A DNA stretch of 7,258 nt from Opitutaceae bacterium (GTDB lineage: Bacteria > Verrucomicrobiota > Verrucomicrobiae > Opitutales > Opitutaceae). This document shows, in pieces, positions 6,372-7,258 of the stretch. Position numbers and translations under genes: made by a program. Position 1 is the stretch's first letter. Every line of letters begins with the position of its first letter. The notes under the pieces are model-generated. The model was not told where the DNA came from. It did no database searches and saw only the letters and a program-made list of their open reading frames with translations. The stretch is taken from contig JAISAX010000307.1 in NCBI GenBank assembly GCA_031266495.1, positions 1-7,258 of the forward strand, written 5' to 3'.

Positions 6372-6391
6372 CCCCCCCCCCCCTTTTTTTT
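6372..6391. repeat. C12T8 homopolymer pair in the leader of the CBM gene
   Basis: Twelve C followed by eight T on the + strand end 11 nt before the ATG at 6403. The tract replaces the position where promoter spacing or ribosome-binding sequence would be expected. Length changes here could alter expression, but no promoter hexamers could be identified with confidence. Confidence 0.9.
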
Positions 6392-6402
6392 CCGCAAACC
6401 AC

Positions 6403-7017
6403 ATGAAAACCAAAAAACCTTCCACCTTGCATTTCATTTCCGCGCTCCTGCTCTGCGCGTTTCCCGCCGCCGCGCAGACTCCGGACAACCTGATTGCCAA
6501 CGGCGATTTTGAACAAGGGAAACAAAGCTGGAGTCTCTTCGCGCCGGGCGACGCCAAAGCCGCCGGAGCCACCTTTGAACTCGCAGAAAACGGAGCGCAC
6601 ACCGGACGGGTTGCCGCGAAAATCAGTTCCACGCAATTTGCCCGCTACGGCATCCACACCCGCGGTGTGCGCGTTGCTCCCGGCGAACGGTACCGCTTTT
6701 CCCTCTGGATAAAAGCCGCTCCCGACGCGCAGGCAAAAATCGGCACCAGCGGTTTTCTTGTGCGATTCATGCTTCAAGACAAAAACACGCCAACGCCGGA
6801 TGGCTGTTTTTATCTCCTTGCCGACGGCAGCACTTTCCGTGCCTCCTTGCCGCCTCCACCTCAAACCGGAAAGCCCGTCACGCTCCCGCAAGACTGGAAA
6901 AAACTGGAAACCACCCTGCAAATTCCGGAAGGCGCGAATTTTCTCATTCTCAATCTCTTCGCATGGCAAGCCAGCGGCTCGATCCTGATTGACGACGTAA
7001 TCCTCCAACGCGACTAA
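6403..7017 (+). CDS. Secreted carbohydrate-binding (CBM4/9-like) domain protein
   Basis: The 204-aa product has a Sec signal peptide: basic MKTKK, a hydrophobic core (about residues 10-20) and PAAAQ, with likely cleavage after residue 25. The Cys18 context (LLLC) lacks a small residue at -1, so it is not a convincing lipobox. The mature part is one jelly-roll-like domain. It opens with NLIANGDFEQGKQSWSLF (29-46), the classic N-terminal strand of the CBM_4_9 family, has YGIHTRGVRVAPGERYRFSLW in the middle, and closes with SILIDDVILQRD, the usual final strand. There is no attached catalytic domain, so it is a stand-alone binding protein, probably for polysaccharide, periplasmic or released. The leader CCGCAAACCAC has no Shine-Dalgarno. 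The gene lies between two palindromic composite elements and is 299 bp from the PEP-CTERM gene, so it is probably not co-transcribed. Confidence 0.92.
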   Translation: MKTKKPSTLHFISALLLCAFPAAAQTPDNLIANGDFEQGKQSWSLFAPGDAKAAGATFELAENGAHTGRVAAKISSTQFARYGIHTRGVRVAPGERYRFSLWIKAAPDAQAKIGTSGFLVRFMLQDKNTPTPDGCFYLLADGSTFRASLPPPPQTGKPVTLPQDWKKLETTLQIPEGANFLILNLFAWQASGSILIDDVILQRD

Positions 7018-7030
7018 CCCCACCAATCCC

Positions 7031-7176
7031 GATCCGGGGTCCGGGGAGCGCGCGCGTCTCGCGTGCCGGCTTGGGCGTCTCGCCCAAGCCTTGGCTGACG
7101 GTCCGATCCGGACGAACCGTGTTCGGCGAGACGCCGAACACAGCACGCGAGACGCGTGCGCTCCCCGGACCGGATC
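7031..7176. repeat. Composite palindrome of four mirror-arranged hairpin cores
   Basis: The outer arms 7031-7066 and 7143-7176 are near-perfect inverted repeats (one substitution, one 2-base indel). Inside are two 10-bp hairpins: GGCTTGGGCG-TCT-CGCCCAAGCC (7068-7090) and GTGTTCGGCG-AGA-CGCCGAACAC (7119-7141). Each outer arm also holds its own small hairpin around the same centre (GCG-TCT-CGC on the left near 7050-7066, GCG-AGA-CGC on the right at 7143-7159). A central GTCCG-ATC-CGGAC (7101-7113) marks the axis. The element starts 13 nt after the CBM gene stop and could also act as a 3' end structure. No T run follows. Confidence 0.8.
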
Positions 7177-7191
7177 GGATCAGATCAGATC
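7172..7191. repeat. Tandem RGATC pentamers
   Basis: GGATC, GGATC, AGATC, AGATC in direct tandem at the right edge of the composite palindrome, giving four GATC sites in 20 bp. It probably arose by slippage. Confidence 0.8.
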
Positions 7192-7226
7192 AGCTACAAA
7201 ACTCTCTCCCGCTAACTTCAGCCCAT

Positions 7227-7254
7227 CATTCTACATTCTACATTTTTCATTCGT
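7227..7254. repeat. Degenerate CATTCTA heptamer repeat
   Basis: CATTCTA, CATTCTA, CATTTTT and CATTCGT form four 7-bp units near the window end. The stretch 7177-7258 contains no gene start; it may be the leader of a gene beyond the window, by analogy with the CAANNNN array before 4229. Confidence 0.65.
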
Positions 7255-7258
7255 CCTC

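Noticed and set aside
6404..6477. Lipoprotein signal in the CBM protein (Cys18)
   Set aside because: The residue before Cys is Leu rather than Gly, Ala or Ser, and a normal Sec cleavage site AAAQ follows.
6364..7146. 260-codon minus-strand frame over the CBM gene
   Set aside because: It is antisense to a gene with a signal peptide and CBM motifs, and starts inside the composite palindrome.

Overview
The window looks like a high-GC chromosomal segment from a Verrucomicrobiota bacterium, most likely an Opitutaceae relative. This is inferred from a combination of traits: a pseudopilin with an AFTLIELL-type N-terminus and an H-X9-D signature near its C-terminus, a beta-rich secreted protein with a VPEP (PEP-CTERM) sorting tail, a stand-alone secreted carbohydrate-binding domain protein, and A/C-rich leaders without Shine-Dalgarno sequences. 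No rRNA, tRNA, CRISPR array, phage gene or transposase gene was found.

Layout: (1) 70-1902 (+), a 610-aa protein without a signal peptide that resembles the alpha/alpha-toroid plus beta-sandwich proteins of the heparinase II/III-like type. (2) 2014-2910 (-), a convergent 298-aa alpha/beta-hydrolase with HGGGF and GESAG motifs and a complete apparent Ser-Asp-His triad. (3) 2911-3185, a divergent intergenic region with two short palindromes. (4) 3186-3842 (+), a type II secretion/type IV pilus-like pseudopilin. (5) 3843-4228, a non-coding stretch with a C16 run, two inverted repeats and a roughly 100-bp degenerate CAANNNN heptamer array. (6) 4229-6103 (+), a 624-aa secreted PEP-CTERM protein. 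(7) 6083-6365, a composite element: inverted arms of a GAATTAA heptamer repeat enclosing two inverted REP-like palindromes with GTAG feet. (8) 6403-7017 (+), a secreted 204-aa CBM4/9-like protein. (9) 7031-7176, a second composite palindrome of four mirror-arranged hairpin cores, followed by short tandem repeats up to the window end.

Functionally the genes fit a polysaccharide-centred surface or exoprotein neighbourhood: two soluble enzymes (a possible uronide/glycan lyase-like protein and an esterase-like hydrolase), and three exported proteins (pseudopilin, PEP-CTERM surface protein, glycan-binding domain protein). This grouping is inference. The genes do not form one operon: strands switch and the gaps are large.

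The intergenic DNA is the most unusual part. Three long C homopolymers (C15, C16, C12 on the strand of the adjacent gene) sit beside gene ends, three unrelated repeats with a 7-bp period occur, and two elaborate palindromic composites bracket the CBM gene. One heptamer repeat has entered the end of the PEP-CTERM gene and supplies its last six residues and stop codon.
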